Positions 8,314 to 18,290 of a stretch of DNA of 46,711 nt are shown here, piece after piece. A program made the position numbers and the translations under genes. Numbering within the stretch: position 1 is the first letter of the stretch; each line of letters opens with the position of its first letter. The notes under the pieces are model-generated. The model did not search any database. It saw only the letters and a list, made by a program, of their open reading frames with translations, and was not told the DNA's origin. Source of the DNA: an uncultured Hyphomicrobiales bacterium (lineage in GTDB: Bacteria > Pseudomonadota > Alphaproteobacteria > Rhizobiales > Beijerinckiaceae); assembly GCA_903884435.1 (NCBI GenBank), contig CAISEY010000021.1, positions 1 to 46,711 on the forward strand, in the 5' to 3' direction.

Positions 8314-11300
8314 GCGTTCGCCGCGAAATTCCGGGAAGAATCACGCGGGCGCAAGGCGAGGCTTCCGATCCGCGCGCCTCGGTCTGGGTGTCCGCGCACG
8401 CGGGTTCGGGCAAGACGCACGTGCTCACGCAACGCGTCGTGCGCCTGTTGCTGGGCGGCGCGCCGCCCTCGAAAATCCTGTGCCTCACCTACACCAAGGC
8501 GGCGGCGGCCAACATGTCGATGCGCGTCTTCGCCATGCTGTCGAAATGGACGGTGCTCGACGACGCGGAACTGGCGCGCGAGATCGAGCGCGTCGGCGCG
8601 CCGGTTGGCGCCGCGAGCCTCGCGACGGCGCGCCGGTTGTTCGCGCGGACCGTGGAGACGCCTGGCGGGCTGAAAATCCAGACGATCCACGCCTTTTGCG
8701 AAAGGCTCCTGCACCTCTTCCCGTTCGAGGCGAATCTGCCTTCGCGCTTTCGGCTGGTCGAGGAGGGCGAGCAGCGCGAGGCGCTCGCCAGCGCCCGGCG
8801 CTCGGCGCTCGCCGAGGCCATCGCGGAGCCCGATGGCGCCGCCGGACGGGCGCTGGCGATCCTCTCCGCCGCGACCTCCGAAAGCGGCTTTCAGGAGCTT
8901 CTCGTCGAGGCCATCGGCGCCCGGCGCAAGCTCCACGACTTCATTCGCCAGGCGGGAACCGTCGGCGCCTGCCGCGATTTTCTGGGCCAACGCTTCGGTC
9001 TCGGACGCGGCGAAACGCCGGCGGACATCGGCCGCGCCATGGTCGACGACGGCGTCCCCCCGACGCAATGGGCCGCCCTCGCGCGCCGCCTCGCGAAGGG
9101 CGGGACCAACGACGGCAAGCTCGGCGAGGCCTGCCTGCGCGCGCTGGCCGCCGCCGGCGACGCCCGCCTCGACGCCTGGCTCGCGGTCTTCTTCACGCAA
9201 AAGGGCGAGCCGCGCGGCGTCGGCAAGATCAGGATCGTGTCGAAGGCGTTGCAGGACGGCGATCGCGATCTCCTGGCGCTCATGGAGGGCGAACGCGACC
9301 GTCTCGTTCTCCTGCGCGAGCGGCGCAAGGCGGCGCTGATCGTCGAACGAACGGCGGCGCTCGTCACCATCGCGGAACTGGTGCTCCGGCGTTACCAGGA
9401 TTTCAAGAACGCCCGCGCCCTGCTGGATTTCGACGATCTCATCGACAAGACGCTGGCGCTGCTGTCGCGCAGCGACGCGGGCTGGGTTCTCTACAAGCTC
9501 GATTCCGGCATCGACCACGTTCTCGTCGACGAGGCGCAGGACACGTCGCCGGAACAATGGGAAATCCTGCGTCGTCTCGCCGAGGAATTCACCGCCGGCG
9601 AGACCCGCGGCCCCGCGGGGCGCACATTCTTCGCGGTGGGCGACGAAAAACAGTCGATCTATTCGTTTCAGGGCGCGAAGCCGGCGAAATTCGCCGAGAT
9701 GAAGCGCTATTTTGGTCGCAGGGTCGAGGAGTCCGGCGCGCTGTTCCGCGACGTGCCGTTGAATCTGTCGTTCCGCTCGGCGCCGGCGGTTTTGTCGGCC
9801 GTCGACCGGGTTTTCGCCAGCGAGAGCAATCGCGAGGGCCTGTCTTCGGACCCGCTCGCGCCCCTGCACGAAGCGCTGAAGACCGACGTGCCGGGCCTTG
9901 TCGAGATCTGGGATCCCGTCGCGCCTGGCGAGACGAGCGAACCGCGCGACTGGAAACTGCCGCTCGACGCCGGCGATCCGGCCGACCCGCCGGTGATTGT
10001 CGCGCGCCGCGTCGCCGCTCTGGCGCGGAGCTGGCTGCGCCCGGAGTCGCGCGAGCGTGTGTTCGACGAGCAGACCGGCGCGCCGCGCCCCGTTCGCGCC
10101 GGCGACGTGATCGTGCTCGTGCGCACGCGCTCGGCGTTTTTCGAGGCCATCATTCGCGCGCTCAAGGACGCCGGCGTGCCGGTGGCCGGCGCCGACCGGC
10201 TGAAATTCGTCGAACACATCGCGGTCATGGATTTGATGGCCGCGGGCCGCGCCGCGCTGCTGCCGAAGGACGACCTGTCGCTCGCCTGCCTGCTCAAGTC
10301 GCCGCTGTTCGGCCTCGACGACGACGATCTCGTGGAGATCGCGCCCGAACGGGCGGGAAGCCTGATCGAGGCGCTGGAGGCGTCGCGAAATCCGGCTCAT
10401 CGCGCGGCCTGCGCGCGGCTCGCCGTCTGGCGCGCGCGCGCGCGCGGACTCACGCCATTCATGTTCTACGCGCGGTTGCTGGGCGCCGACGGCGGCCGGC
10501 GCCGGCTGCTGGCGCGACTGGGGCCCGAGGCGGGCGACGCCATCGACGAATTTCTCAATCAGGCGATGAACCAGGAGCAAAGGCGCCCGCCCTCGCTCGC
10601 CGCCTTCCTCGCGTCGCTGGAAGTGGCCGATGGCGAGGTCAAGCGCGACATGGATTCCGCCGGCGATTACGTGCGCGTGATGACGGTTCACGCGGCCAAG
10701 GGGCTCGAGGCGAAGATCGTGATTTTGCCCGACACCTGCGGGACGCCTGACGGCAAGCACGATCCGAAAATCTTCGCGCTCGAGGACGCCGCGCTGGGGA
10801 CCGCGCTCGTCTGGTCGCCGCGCAAGGACGACGATTTCGAGCCCGTCGCCGCCGCGCGCGAGGCGTCCCGACGGGCCGCGCGGGACGAATACCGGCGTCT
10901 GCTCTATGTCGCGATGACGCGCGCCGAGGAGCGGCTCTACGTCATGGGATACGTCGGCGTCCGGGAGCGGAAGGCGGATTGCTGGTACAACATGATCCGC
11001 GACTCCCTCGCGGACGAGCTCGTCGAGGCGCCGGCGTTCTGGAACAGGGAGGAAACCGTGTGGCGCCGCGCCGCGGGCGAAGTCACGGCGCCCGCCCCGC
11101 GCGGCGCCGCGGGCGAGCCGGTCGAGTCCGCGGCGCCGGAATTGCCCGCGTGGCTGACCGCGCCCGCGCGCCCCGAGCGCGACGCCCCGCCGCCGGTGCG
11201 TCCCTCGACCGCGCTGGCCGCCGCCGATCTCGCGGATTTTCGCGGCGACACGGCGGGCCCGCCCGACCGCGCCGAAGCCGCCCGCGCCGGGCGGCTGGTC

Positions 11301-11846
11301 CACGCGCTGTTGCAACATTTGCCCGAGGTCGCGCCGGAGAAGCGTCGCGCCGCCGCCCTGCGATTCCTGTCGTTGCGCGCGGGCGGGCTCGACGAGGCGC
11401 GCCGTCTCGATCTCGCCGGAAAAGTCCTCGCGATCATCGAGGGGCCCGCCCTCGCGTCGCTGTTCGGTCCAGGGTCCCGAGCCGAGGCGTCGCTCGCCGG
11501 AAGGATCGAGACGGCGCCCGGCCGATTCACGGAGATTGTCGGCCAGGTCGATCGCCTCGCCGTGACCGCGGACGAGGCGCTGGTCGCCGATTTCAAGACG
11601 GGCCGTCCGCGTCCGGCCTCCGAAACGCCGGCGTCCTACGTGGCGCAGCTCGCGCTTTACCGCGCGGCGCTCGCCGCGATTTACCCCTCGTCGAGGATTC
11701 GGGCCCTGCTTGTCTGGGTGAACGGCCCCGAAGTCGTTGAATTTTCCGAAGACGCCTTGCGGCGCGCCCTCGCGTCCGCGGGCCGCCTTCACGATACCGA
11801 GACCGCCGCGGCGCGCGGCCTTGACGGGTCGCGAGGCGCTACCTAG
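8310..11846 (+). CDS. addA: Double-strand break repair helicase-nuclease AddA
   Basis: This is a 1178-residue UvrD/RecB-like superfamily I helicase. The Walker [12 protein letters not shown] lies at about 30-40; the other helicase motifs include [40 protein letters not shown] (Walker B), [29 protein letters not shown] and [15 protein letters not shown]. The C-terminal nuclease retains the VADFKTGRP motif. With AddB it unwinds and trims double-strand ends until Chi is met. The GTG at 8310 overlaps the addB stop by four bases (GTGA) and puts the P-loop at the usual distance; ATG 8280 inside addB is less likely. The stop is TAG at 11844-11846. Confidence 0.95.
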   Translation: MSVRREIPGRITRAQGEASDPRASVWVSAHAGSGKTHVLTQRVVRLLLGGAPPSKILCLTYTKAAAANMSMRVFAMLSKWTVLDDAELAREIERVGAPVGAASLATARRLFARTVETPGGLKIQTIHAFCERLLHLFPFEANLPSRFRLVEEGEQREALASARRSALAEAIAEPDGAAGRALAILSAATSESGFQELLVEAIGARRKLHDFIRQAGTVGACRDFLGQRFGLGRGETPADIGRAMVDDGVPPTQWAALARRLAKGGTNDGKLGEACLRALAAAGDARLDAWLAVFFTQKGEPRGVGKIRIVSKALQDGDRDLLALMEGERDRLVLLRERRKAALIVERTAALVTIAELVLRRYQDFKNARALLDFDDLIDKTLALLSRSDAGWVLYKLDSGIDHVLVDEAQDTSPEQWEILRRLAEEFTAGETRGPAGRTFFAVGDEKQSIYSFQGAKPAKFAEMKRYFGRRVEESGALFRDVPLNLSFRSAPAVLSAVDRVFASESNREGLSSDPLAPLHEALKTDVPGLVEIWDPVAPGETSEPRDWKLPLDAGDPADPPVIVARRVAALARSWLRPESRERVFDEQTGAPRPVRAGDVIVLVRTRSAFFEAIIRALKDAGVPVAGADRLKFVEHIAVMDLMAAGRAALLPKDDLSLACLLKSPLFGLDDDDLVEIAPERAGSLIEALEASRNPAHRAACARLAVWRARARGLTPFMFYARLLGADGGRRRLLARLGPEAGDAIDEFLNQAMNQEQRRPPSLAAFLASLEVADGEVKRDMDSAGDYVRVMTVHAAKGLEAKIVILPDTCGTPDGKHDPKIFALEDAALGTALVWSPRKDDDFEPVAAAREASRRAARDEYRRLLYVAMTRAEERLYVMGYVGVRERKADCWYNMIRDSLADELVEAPAFWNREETVWRRAAGEVTAPAPRGAAGEPVESAAPELPAWLTAPARPERDAPPPVRPSTALAAADLADFRGDTAGPPDRAEAARAGRLVHALLQHLPEVAPEKRRAAALRFLSLRAGGLDEARRLDLAGKVLAIIEGPALASLFGPGSRAEASLAGRIETAPGRFTEIVGQVDRLAVTADEALVADFKTGRPRPASETPASYVAQLALYRAALAAIYPSSRIRALLVWVNGPEVVEFSEDALRRALASAGRLHDTETAAARGLDGSRGAT

Positions 11847-11902
11847 GTTCCCGGCTCCGAAAGCGGCGCGCATCGCGCCAGCCCCCGCACCGTGAGGCGC
11901 TC

Positions 11903-12223
11903 ATGTCGACGTCCAAAGTCACCGACGCAAGTTTCGAAGCCGATGTCCTGAAGTCCAGTGAACCCGTCGTCGTCGATTTCTGGGCGGAATGGTGCGGCCC
12001 CTGCAAGATGATCGGCCCGTCGCTCGAGGAAATCGCGACGGAAATGAAGGGCAAGGTCAAGATCGTCAAGCTGAACGTCGACGAGAATCCCGGCGTCTCC
12101 GGCAAGCTCGGCATCCGCTCGATCCCGACGCTGATGCTGTTCAAGGACGGCAAGCTGTCGTCGCAAAAGGTCGGCGCCGCTCCCAAGGGCGAGCTCGTCA
12201 AGTGGATCAGCGGCGCGATCTGA
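11903..12223 (+). CDS. trxA: Thioredoxin 1
   Basis: The 106-residue protein has the thioredoxin fold and the active site WCGPCK (30-35), a central [18 protein letters not shown] segment with the cis-proline, and no signal peptide. It is therefore the cytosolic dithiol reductant for ribonucleotide reductase, methionine sulfoxide reductase and PAPS reductase. The start has GTGAGGC 6-12 bases upstream. It lies 56 bases after addA, and a strong terminator 22 bases past its stop ends the six-gene plus-strand unit. A trxA next to addA is common in Rhizobiales. Confidence 0.97.
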   Translation: MSTSKVTDASFEADVLKSSEPVVVDFWAEWCGPCKMIGPSLEEIATEMKGKVKIVKLNVDENPGVSGKLGIRSIPTLMLFKDGKLSSQKVGAAPKGELVKWISGAI

Positions 12224-12245
12224 GCCGATTCGCGAACCGTCATGG

Positions 12246-12280
12246 CGGCCCGGTCCCTCGCGACCGGGCCGTTTTATTTT
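12246..12280 (+). terminator. Rho-independent terminator after trxA
   Basis: A 10-bp perfect stem, CGGCCCGGTC (246-255) against GACCGGGCCG (262-271), with a 6-base loop is followed by TTTTATTTT. The T-tract overlaps the last codons of the convergent binding-protein gene. In the minus orientation no T-run follows the hairpin, so it mainly serves trxA. Confidence 0.88.
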
Positions 12281-13359
12281 CCGGTCTTCACCCGGGTCCA
12301 TTCGCGCGTGATGATTCGCTGGGTCGCCAGATCGTTCGTCGTGATCGTGTAGAGCCGCTTCAGCATGGCCTCGTCGGGATAGATCGACCTGTTGTCGATG
12401 ATCTCCTTGTCGACGAGGGGTTTCGACGCCAGCACGCCGTTGGCGAAGTTCGTCACCGAGGTGTTCCGCGCCGCGATCTCGGGCCGCAGCAGGAAGTCGA
12501 TGAACCTGTGGGCCTCCTCGACGTGCGGCGCGTCCTTCGGAATCGCGAGATTGTCCAGCGACATCAGGGCGCCTTCCTTCGGGATGACGTAATTGACGTC
12601 GACGCCGTTGTTGGCCTCGCGCGCGCGGTTGCGGGCCTGGAAACTGTCGCCGGCCCAGCCGACGGCGAAACAGATGTCGCCGTTGGCGAGCGCGTTGATG
12701 TATTCCGAGGAATGGAATTTCTTGATGCTGCCCTTCACGCGCGCCAGCGCGTCGGCGGCCTTGCGGATGTCCTCCGGCTTTTTCGAATCGGGATTGAGGC
12801 CGAGGAATTTCAGAGCCGCCGTGAACATGTCCTCCGGGCTGTCGAGCGCGTAGACGCCGCAATCGGCGAAACGCTTGAGATTTTCCGGCTTGAAGAACGC
12901 GTCCCATGAATCGGGCGGCTTGTCGCCGGTCCGCTGCCGCGCCTTGTCGACGTTGTAGGCGATGCCCGTGGTGAACCACATGTAGTTGATGGCGTATTGA
13001 TTGCCCGGATCGTAGGCCGCGAGCCGCGCCATGACGTCCGGCCACAGGCCCGCCGCGTTCTTCAGTTTCGAGCGGTCGATTTTCTGGAAGACGCCGGCCT
13101 GAATTTGTCTTTGCAGAAAGGTCGCGGAGGGCACGACGATGTCGTAGCCGGTCTTGCCCGCGAGCAGTTTCGTCTCCAGCGTCTCGTTGGAATCGTAGGT
13201 GTCGTAGACGACCTTGATTCCCGTTTCGCGCGAAAACTCGTCGAGCGCCTTCGTGTCGATGTAGTCCGACCAGTTGTAGATGTTGACGGTCTTCTGCTGC
13301 GCGGCGGCGAGGGACGCCGTCGCCGCGAGAATCGCGCCCGCGAGGAAAGTTGCGCGCAT
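12274..13359 (-). CDS. Polyamine-type (PotF/PotD) extracellular solute-binding protein
   Basis: This is a periplasmic binding protein of about 361 residues. The signal peptide MRATFLAGAILAATASLAAA ends near AAAQQ, and the mature protein begins VNIYNWSDYI, typical of spermidine/putrescine binding proteins. Other PotF-like motifs are GYDIVVPSATFL, MWFTTGIAYNVD, CGVYALDSPEDMF and VGWAGDSFQA. No permease or ATPase lies beside it, so it is an orphan binding protein or works with components elsewhere. An ATG at 13371 overlaps the aminotransferase stop (ATGA); ATG 13359 has a GAGG Shine-Dalgarno seven bases upstream and is preferred, and both give a signal peptide. Coupling to the aminotransferase suggests uptake and transamination of an amine or amino acid, which is inference. 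Confidence 0.88.
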   Translation of the reverse strand: MRATFLAGAILAATASLAAAQQKTVNIYNWSDYIDTKALDEFSRETGIKVVYDTYDSNETLETKLLAGKTGYDIVVPSATFLQRQIQAGVFQKIDRSKLKNAAGLWPDVMARLAAYDPGNQYAINYMWFTTGIAYNVDKARQRTGDKPPDSWDAFFKPENLKRFADCGVYALDSPEDMFTAALKFLGLNPDSKKPEDIRKAADALARVKGSIKKFHSSEYINALANGDICFAVGWAGDSFQARNRAREANNGVDVNYVIPKEGALMSLDNLAIPKDAPHVEEAHRFIDFLLRPEIAARNTSVTNFANGVLASKPLVDKEIIDNRSIYPDEAMLKRLYTITTNDLATQRIITREWTRVKTGK

Positions 13360-13367
13360 GTTGGGCC

Positions 13368-14525
13368 TCATCTTCTGGCGCGGCGCGCGGCGTCGCCGAG
13401 CCGCGCGAGTCCCGCGTCGAGGGTCGCGTCGTGCTTGGCGAAGCAGAATCGCACGACGGTCTTCACGTGATTTTCGGCGTAGAAGGCGGAAACCGGAATC
13501 GCCGCGACGCCCTGGGTCTCGACGAAGCGCTGGCAAAAGGCCACGTCGTCGGTTTCGCCGAGCGGCGCGATGTCGACATTGACGAAATAGGTGCCCTGAC
13601 TCGGGATCACCGAATAGCCGAGTTGCGTCAGCCCGTCGCAAAACCGGTCGCGGCTGCGCTGGAAGTTCGCGCGCATGTCGCGGAAATAGGCCTCGTCCTT
13701 GCCGAGCCCGTAGGCGACCGCGACCTGAAGGTTGGGCGGCGTCGTGAAGGTGAGGAACTGGTGCGATTTCGCGATGACCTTGAGAATGTCGGGCGCCGCC
13801 GCGACGAGACCGACCTTCCACCCCGTCAGCGAGAAAATCTTTCCCGCCGAGCCGATCTTGATCGCGCGCTCGCGCATCGAGGGAATGTTCAGCATGGAGA
13901 CGTGCTGGCGTCCGTCGAACACGACGTGCTCCCAAACTTCGTCGCAGATCGCGATGGCGTCGAAGCGCACGCAATAGCGCGCCAGCAATTCGAGCTGGTC
14001 GCGGGCATAGACGATGCCGCTCGGGTTGAGCGGATTGTTGAACACGACCGCGCGCGTTCGCGGCGAGAATGCGGCGTCGAGATCGGCCTCCGTGAAGGTC
14101 CAGCGGGGCGGCTTCAGCGTGACGAATTTCGGCACGCCGCCGGCCCGCAGCACGAGCGGCAGATAGGCGTCGTAGGTCGGCTGGAACAGCACGACCTCGT
14201 CGCCCGGCTCGATGGCGCCGAAAATGGCGCCGGCGATGGCCTCGGTGGCGCCCGACGTCACCATCACCTCGCGCCCCGCGTCGAGATCGATGTTCTGGAA
14301 GCGCTTGTAATGATCGGCGATGGCCGCGCGCAGCTCCGGAATCCCCATCATCGAGGGATATTGATTGTAGCCGTCGAGCACGGCTTCCGCCGCCTTGCGC
14401 CGCACGTCCTCGGGGCCGGGATCGTCGGGAAAGCCCTGGCCGAGGTTGATCGCCTGCCTTTCGCGGGCGAGCGAGGACATGACCTCGAACACGGTTGTCG
14501 GAAGACCGGCGAAAATGCTGTTCAT
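13368..14525 (-). CDS. PLP-dependent class I/II aminotransferase
   Basis: This 385-residue fold-type I aminotransferase has the N-terminal INLGQGFPDDPGPEDV typical of the methionine/kynurenine/glutamine (YbdL/KAT-like) subgroup. It has VTSGATEAIAGA (cofactor phosphate cup), NNPLNPSG, ICDEVWEHVVFD and the Schiff-base lysine in GSAGK229IFSLTGWKVG. Partner and product are not determined by the sequence. ATG 14525 faces away from cobU across about 100 bases, so the promoter of this minus-strand pair lies there. Its TGA overlaps an ATG of the downstream binding-protein gene, which implies co-translation. Confidence 0.9.
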   Translation of the reverse strand: MNSIFAGLPTTVFEVMSSLARERQAINLGQGFPDDPGPEDVRRKAAEAVLDGYNQYPSMMGIPELRAAIADHYKRFQNIDLDAGREVMVTSGATEAIAGAIFGAIEPGDEVVLFQPTYDAYLPLVLRAGGVPKFVTLKPPRWTFTEADLDAAFSPRTRAVVFNNPLNPSGIVYARDQLELLARYCVRFDAIAICDEVWEHVVFDGRQHVSMLNIPSMRERAIKIGSAGKIFSLTGWKVGLVAAAPDILKVIAKSHQFLTFTTPPNLQVAVAYGLGKDEAYFRDMRANFQRSRDRFCDGLTQLGYSVIPSQGTYFVNVDIAPLGETDDVAFCQRFVETQGVAAIPVSAFYAENHVKTVVRFCFAKHDATLDAGLARLGDAARRARR

Positions 14526-14624
14526 GGGAGACGCAAGACCCCGCGAAGGATATGATTTGTTAGCATGATCGCGGCGAAGCGGGAAAGTTTCCGCCGGCGG
14601 CGCGGACCCCGGGGCGCGGAACCC

Positions 14625-15170
14625 ATGACCGGCAAGCCACGATCGATCCTCGTTCTCGGCGGCGCCCGCTCCGGCAAGAGCGGCTGGGCGCGAGCTCTCG
14701 TCGAACGCGGCGGGCGCCAGCCCGTGCTGATCGCCACGGCGCGGGCGGGGGACGCCGAAATGGCGGAGCGCATCGCGCGCCATCGCGAAGAGCGGGGGCC
14801 CCGATGGACCGTCATCGAGGAACCCGACGACATCGCCGCGGCCATCGCCGCCGCGACGGGCCCCGGCTCCGTTGTCGTGGTCGATTGCCTGACGCTCTGG
14901 CTGAGCAACTTGATGCTGGCCGGGCGCGATGTCGAAGCGGCGACCGCCGGCCTCCCGCGCGTCATCGCGGGCGCGCGCGGCCCGCTGGTTCTCGTCAGCA
15001 ACGAGGTCGGCGAGGGGGTCGTGCCGCGCACCGAACTTGGCCGGAAATTTCGCGACGCGCAGGGCCGTCTCAACCAGGCGGCGGCGGCGGCCTGCGACGC
15101 TGTTGTCGTCATGCACGCGGGCCTGCCCTCGCGGATCAAGCCCGCGCCCGCTCCGGATCCGGAGATCTGA
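14625..15170 (+). CDS. cobU: Adenosylcobinamide kinase / adenosylcobinamide-phosphate guanylyltransferase
   Basis: The 181-residue protein has the CobU/CobP P-loop GGARSGKS (12-19), LIATARAGDAEMAERIARH, the guanylylation-region histidines, DCLTLWLSNLM (Walker B-like) and VSNEVGEGVVP. It phosphorylates adenosylcobinamide and transfers GMP to give AdoCbi-GDP in the nucleotide-loop part of B12 synthesis and salvage. ATG 14625 was chosen over ATG 14565 because the domain begins there and a purine-rich GGGGCGCGGA lies upstream. It ends two bases from the convergent btuF stop. The B12 uptake genes beside it support a salvage role. Rhizobial literature calls this cobP. Confidence 0.94.
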   Translation: MTGKPRSILVLGGARSGKSGWARALVERGGRQPVLIATARAGDAEMAERIARHREERGPRWTVIEEPDDIAAAIAAATGPGSVVVVDCLTLWLSNLMLAGRDVEAATAGLPRVIAGARGPLVLVSNEVGEGVVPRTELGRKFRDAQGRLNQAAAAACDAVVVMHAGLPSRIKPAPAPDPEI

Positions 15171-15172
15171 CC

Positions 15173-16042
15173 CTATTTCGCCTTGGCGCGGATTTCCGCG
15201 ATCATTTGCGCGATCAGCGCCGGCGTCGAGGGCCCGCCGCAGATCGTCAGCCGGTCCGGCAGCACCAGCCGGCGCTCGCCCGGCCAGAACGCGCGCAGCG
15301 CCGGATGCGCCAGAAACGCCTGGCCCTGGTCCATGGCGCGAAAATCCGCTTCCGACACGAGAAGGTAATCCGGCCGCGCGGCGACCAGCGCCTCGAGCCC
15401 GACGAAGCCGGAGCCGGAAACGCCCAGCGAGGGCGCGAGGTCGCGCAGACCGGCGCGCTCCGCGATTTCGCCGGTGAGGCCGGCGTGAAAGACATATCCG
15501 CGCCGGTGCAGCACGAGGCTCGTGGCCGTGACGCCCCGCTCCGCCCGCAGGGCGTCGATGGAAGCGAGGCCCGCCTCGATGGCGCCGATCAGCGCTTCGC
15601 CCCGTTCGGGATGGCCCAGCAGCGCCGCGAGGCTCCGGACCTGCGCCGCGCCTTCAGCGAAGGTCCGCCACGGATCGAGCGCCAGAAATTTCATGCCGCG
15701 CGCGGACAGCAGCGCGCGCGTGTAGCGGCTGTCCCACGGGCCCGTGAGCACGAGGTCGGCGTCGAGCCGCACGATGTCCTCGCCCGTGCCCCTGTTGGCC
15801 GGAAACCGCGCCGCCCGTTCCGCGAACCAGGAGAGGTCCGGGTCTCGCGCGAAGGGGCTGAGGGATGCGATCTGTGCGGGATCGGCGAGGTCCAGCAGGA
15901 GTTGATCCGCGCAGAGATTGGCGGAGACGACGCGGCGCGGCGCTTCGGCTGCGGGCGCGCCGCGCACGAGCGCGGCAATCAGGGCGAGGGCGACGAGGGC
16001 GCGAATGGGGGGCTCCGGGAAAGGCTGACGGATTTTTAACAC
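15173..16042 (-). CDS. btuF: Periplasmic cobalamin/siderophore-type ABC binding protein (BtuF-like)
   Basis: This 289-residue helical-backbone (cluster A, BtuF/FhuD) binding protein has a signal peptide (about residues 14-31, ending APAAEA). VVSANLCADQLLLDLADPAQIASLS is the usual opening of alphaproteobacterial BtuF-like proteins. VRLDADLVLTG and LEALVAARPDYLLVS are typical lobe motifs. It should carry corrinoid to BtuCD, encoded on the opposite strand downstream of the riboswitch. The start is GTG 16042, with only a weak ribosome site. Only about 43 bases separate it from the riboswitch, so the two divergent promoters must overlap or lie inside coding or aptamer DNA. The ligand is inferred from the neighbours. 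Confidence 0.85.
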   Translation of the reverse strand: MLKIRQPFPEPPIRALVALALIAALVRGAPAAEAPRRVVSANLCADQLLLDLADPAQIASLSPFARDPDLSWFAERAARFPANRGTGEDIVRLDADLVLTGPWDSRYTRALLSARGMKFLALDPWRTFAEGAAQVRSLAALLGHPERGEALIGAIEAGLASIDALRAERGVTATSLVLHRRGYVFHAGLTGEIAERAGLRDLAPSLGVSGSGFVGLEALVAARPDYLLVSEADFRAMDQGQAFLAHPALRAFWPGERRLVLPDRLTICGGPSTPALIAQMIAEIRAKAK

Positions 16043-16084
16043 GCCCGTTGCCAGACGGCGAGCCGCGCCCTACACATGGTCCCA

Positions 16085-16266
16085 ACGTTGGTGCCCCGCT
16101 TGAACGCGGGGTGAAACGGGAATGCGGTGCGGGAGAAATCCCAATGCCGCGGCTGCCCCCGCAACTGTAGGCGGAGAGTCTTTTCCACCCATGTCACTGA
16201 AGCGCCCGCGCTTCGGGAAGACCGGAAAAGACGACGACCCGCGAGCCAGGAGACCGGCCAATGTCA
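16085..16266 (+). promoter_or_regulatory. Cobalamin (B12) riboswitch upstream of btuB
   Basis: All classical blocks of the AdoCbl aptamer are visible in order. They are TTGGTGCCCC (P2 region), GGGAATGCGGTGCGGG, GGCTGCCCCCGCAACTGTA, the GTCACTG element, CTTCGGGAAG, GACGACGACCCGCGAGCC, and the B12 box AGCCAGGAGACCGGCC at 16244-16259. The aptamer ends about 40 bases before the btuB ATG. Bound adenosylcobalamin should repress btuBCD. No U-run terminator follows, so control is probably at translation initiation. GTCACTG replaces the more usual GCCACTG. Confidence 0.95.
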
Positions 16267-16279
16267 GTGTAACTCAAAA

Positions 16280-16301
16280 CCCGTCGGTGGGACGGGGGAG
16301 G
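16280..16301 (+). promoter_or_regulatory. Possible RBS-adjacent expression-platform hairpin
   Basis: CCCGTC (16280-16285) can pair with GACGGG (16291-16296) across a GGTGG loop. The btuB Shine-Dalgarno GGGGGAGG overlaps and extends from the 3' arm. Together with the missing U-run this suggests that the riboswitch acts by controlling ribosome access. The pairing is seen in sequence; its regulatory use is inferred. Confidence 0.45.
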
Positions 16302-16306
16302 TTATC

Positions 16307-18277
16307 ATGTCTGGCATTCGCATCGCCCGCGCGCTCGCGCCGGGTTTCCTCGCCATTGTTTCCCTTCATCCCCGCGGGGCGCTGGCGCAGCAGCCGCCGG
16401 AAGCCTTGCCGCCCGTCGTCGTCACCGCGACGCGTGGCCCGCTCGAAGTTTCGCGCGTTGGCGGCGCCGTCACGATTGTTGACGCGGCGGACATCGAGAA
16501 ATCCGGCGCGAGCAGCCTCGCCAGCGCGCTTCGCGCGGTTCCGGGCCTCGACGCGCACGAGGCCGGCGGCGTCGGCAGCCTGAGCAACGTGTCGCTGCGC
16601 GGCGCGACGCCAGGGCAAACTCTCGTTCTCGTCGATGGCAATCGCGTCGGCGACCCGACCGGCACCGACGGCGCTCTCGATCTCGGTTCTCTGGCCGTCA
16701 CGGATATCGAACGCGTCGAGGTGCTGCGCGGACCGCAATCGGCGCTCTACGGGTCCGACGCCATGGGCGGCGTCGTCAACATCATCACGCGCAAGGGCGA
16801 GCCGGGAATTCGCCGCTCCGCGAGCGTCGAGGCGGGAAGTTACGGAACCTTGCATTCTCGCGGCTCGGTGTCCGGAGCGACCGATAAAGCGACATACGCC
16901 TTTTCCGTGGACATGCTGCATGTCGATGGCTTCGCGCGCTACGTCGATCGCGCGAGGCAGCGCGCCGGGACATGGCCCGCGCCGCCGAAAAGCGATCCGG
17001 TGAACCGCGTCGGCGCCAGCGGGCGCGTCTCCTACCGGTTGAGCGATTCCGTCGAGGTCGAAACGGGTTTTACCGCCTCTTTCAATCGCCTGACCTTCGA
17101 CAACGGCTTCGCCTTCGTCCCCGCGAATGTCTACGACCGCTTCAACGTTCAAAAGCAATGGACCGGAAGCCTGTTCGCGCGCGCGACGGCGGACGCCTTC
17201 GATGGCGCGCTGAAAAACAAGGTCACGGTTTTCGCCAGCTCCATCGATCGCGCCGTGGCGGAAACGGAATCCTGTCCGGATTTTGTCTCCAGTTGCGTGT
17301 CGAACTATCGCGGTCGCCGGCAGGGCGCGGAATATCAGGGCGATCTGAAGCTGGGACGTTTCGGCCTGCTGGCCTTCGGCGCCCGTTCCGAGACGGAATC
17401 CGCGGCGACCTCTCAGGATTATCCCGCGGGCTACGCGGGCGCGCCGTTCCAGGGCGTGTCGGCGCGGCAGACGACGAATTCACTCTTCGCGCTGCATGGT
17501 TTCACTCCCGCGAACAATATCGACGTGTCCCTCGGCGGACGCGTCGACGCGGTCGAGGGCGGCAAGACTTTCGCGACGTGGCGCGCGACGATCGCCTACC
17601 GGCTTCCCGAGTCCGGCACGAAATTGCGCGCCAGCGCCGGAACCGGGGCGCGCGCGCCCTCCCTGTTTCAAAGGTTCAGTCAGTACGGCGCTCCCGGACT
17701 GGGGACGGAATACAGCACCGGTTTCGACGCCGGGATCGACCAGAGCCTCGCGGATGGACGCGTGACCCTTTCGGGTTCGGTCTTCCTCAACCGGTTCCGC
17801 GATCTCATCGACTTCGGCTTTCCATCCGCGGGTTGCCTGCCCGCGCAGGTCTTCGGCTGCTATTACAACGTCGGACGGGCCGTCACCCAGGGCGCCGAAA
17901 TCGCGGCCAGCGCGATTCTGGTTCCCGGGACGTGGCGCGCGCGCGCGAGCTACACTCATCTCGTCGCCAGGGACGAAATCGCCAGAACGCGGCTGTTGCA
18001 AAAGCCGCGCGACAAGGGAGTCGTCTCCGTCGTTTACACCGGCGTGGCCGGGCTTGAACTCGAGGGACGCGCGACGTTCGTCTCCAGCGTTCTCGACTAT
18101 GGTTCGGTGAAACTGGCGCGCTGGGCGCGGTTCGACGTTCTCGCCAGCCACAAAATCAACGAGACGCTGTCCGCTTTCGGGCGGCTCGAAAACATCGGCA
18201 ACGCCCGTTATGAAGAAGCCTTCAACTTCGCCGTCGCGGGCCGCGCCGTTTACGCGGGCCTGAAGGCGGCGTGGTGA
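16307..18277 (+). CDS. btuB: TonB-dependent vitamin B12 outer-membrane receptor
   Basis: The 656-residue protein has a signal peptide (cleavage near GALA-QQ, residue 27) and the TonB box PVVVTATR (36-43). A plug domain follows (DIEKSGASSLASALRAVPGL, VSLRGATPGQTLVLVDGNRV, ERVEVLRGPQSALYGSDAMGGVVNIITRKG), then a 22-strand-type barrel ending in aromatic Trp (YAGLKAAW). The plug is BtuB-like. The cobalamin riboswitch directly upstream and btuCD downstream make corrinoid the most likely ligand. It sits in the outer membrane and needs TonB-ExbB-ExbD. The start has a strong GGGGGAGG site 6 bases upstream. Confidence 0.94.
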   Translation: MSGIRIARALAPGFLAIVSLHPRGALAQQPPEALPPVVVTATRGPLEVSRVGGAVTIVDAADIEKSGASSLASALRAVPGLDAHEAGGVGSLSNVSLRGATPGQTLVLVDGNRVGDPTGTDGALDLGSLAVTDIERVEVLRGPQSALYGSDAMGGVVNIITRKGEPGIRRSASVEAGSYGTLHSRGSVSGATDKATYAFSVDMLHVDGFARYVDRARQRAGTWPAPPKSDPVNRVGASGRVSYRLSDSVEVETGFTASFNRLTFDNGFAFVPANVYDRFNVQKQWTGSLFARATADAFDGALKNKVTVFASSIDRAVAETESCPDFVSSCVSNYRGRRQGAEYQGDLKLGRFGLLAFGARSETESAATSQDYPAGYAGAPFQGVSARQTTNSLFALHGFTPANNIDVSLGGRVDAVEGGKTFATWRATIAYRLPESGTKLRASAGTGARAPSLFQRFSQYGAPGLGTEYSTGFDAGIDQSLADGRVTLSGSVFLNRFRDLIDFGFPSAGCLPAQVFGCYYNVGRAVTQGAEIAASAILVPGTWRARASYTHLVARDEIARTRLLQKPRDKGVVSVVYTGVAGLELEGRATFVSSVLDYGSVKLARWARFDVLASHKINETLSAFGRLENIGNARYEEAFNFAVAGRAVYAGLKAAW

Positions 18278-18290
18278 CGGGGAAAGCCGG

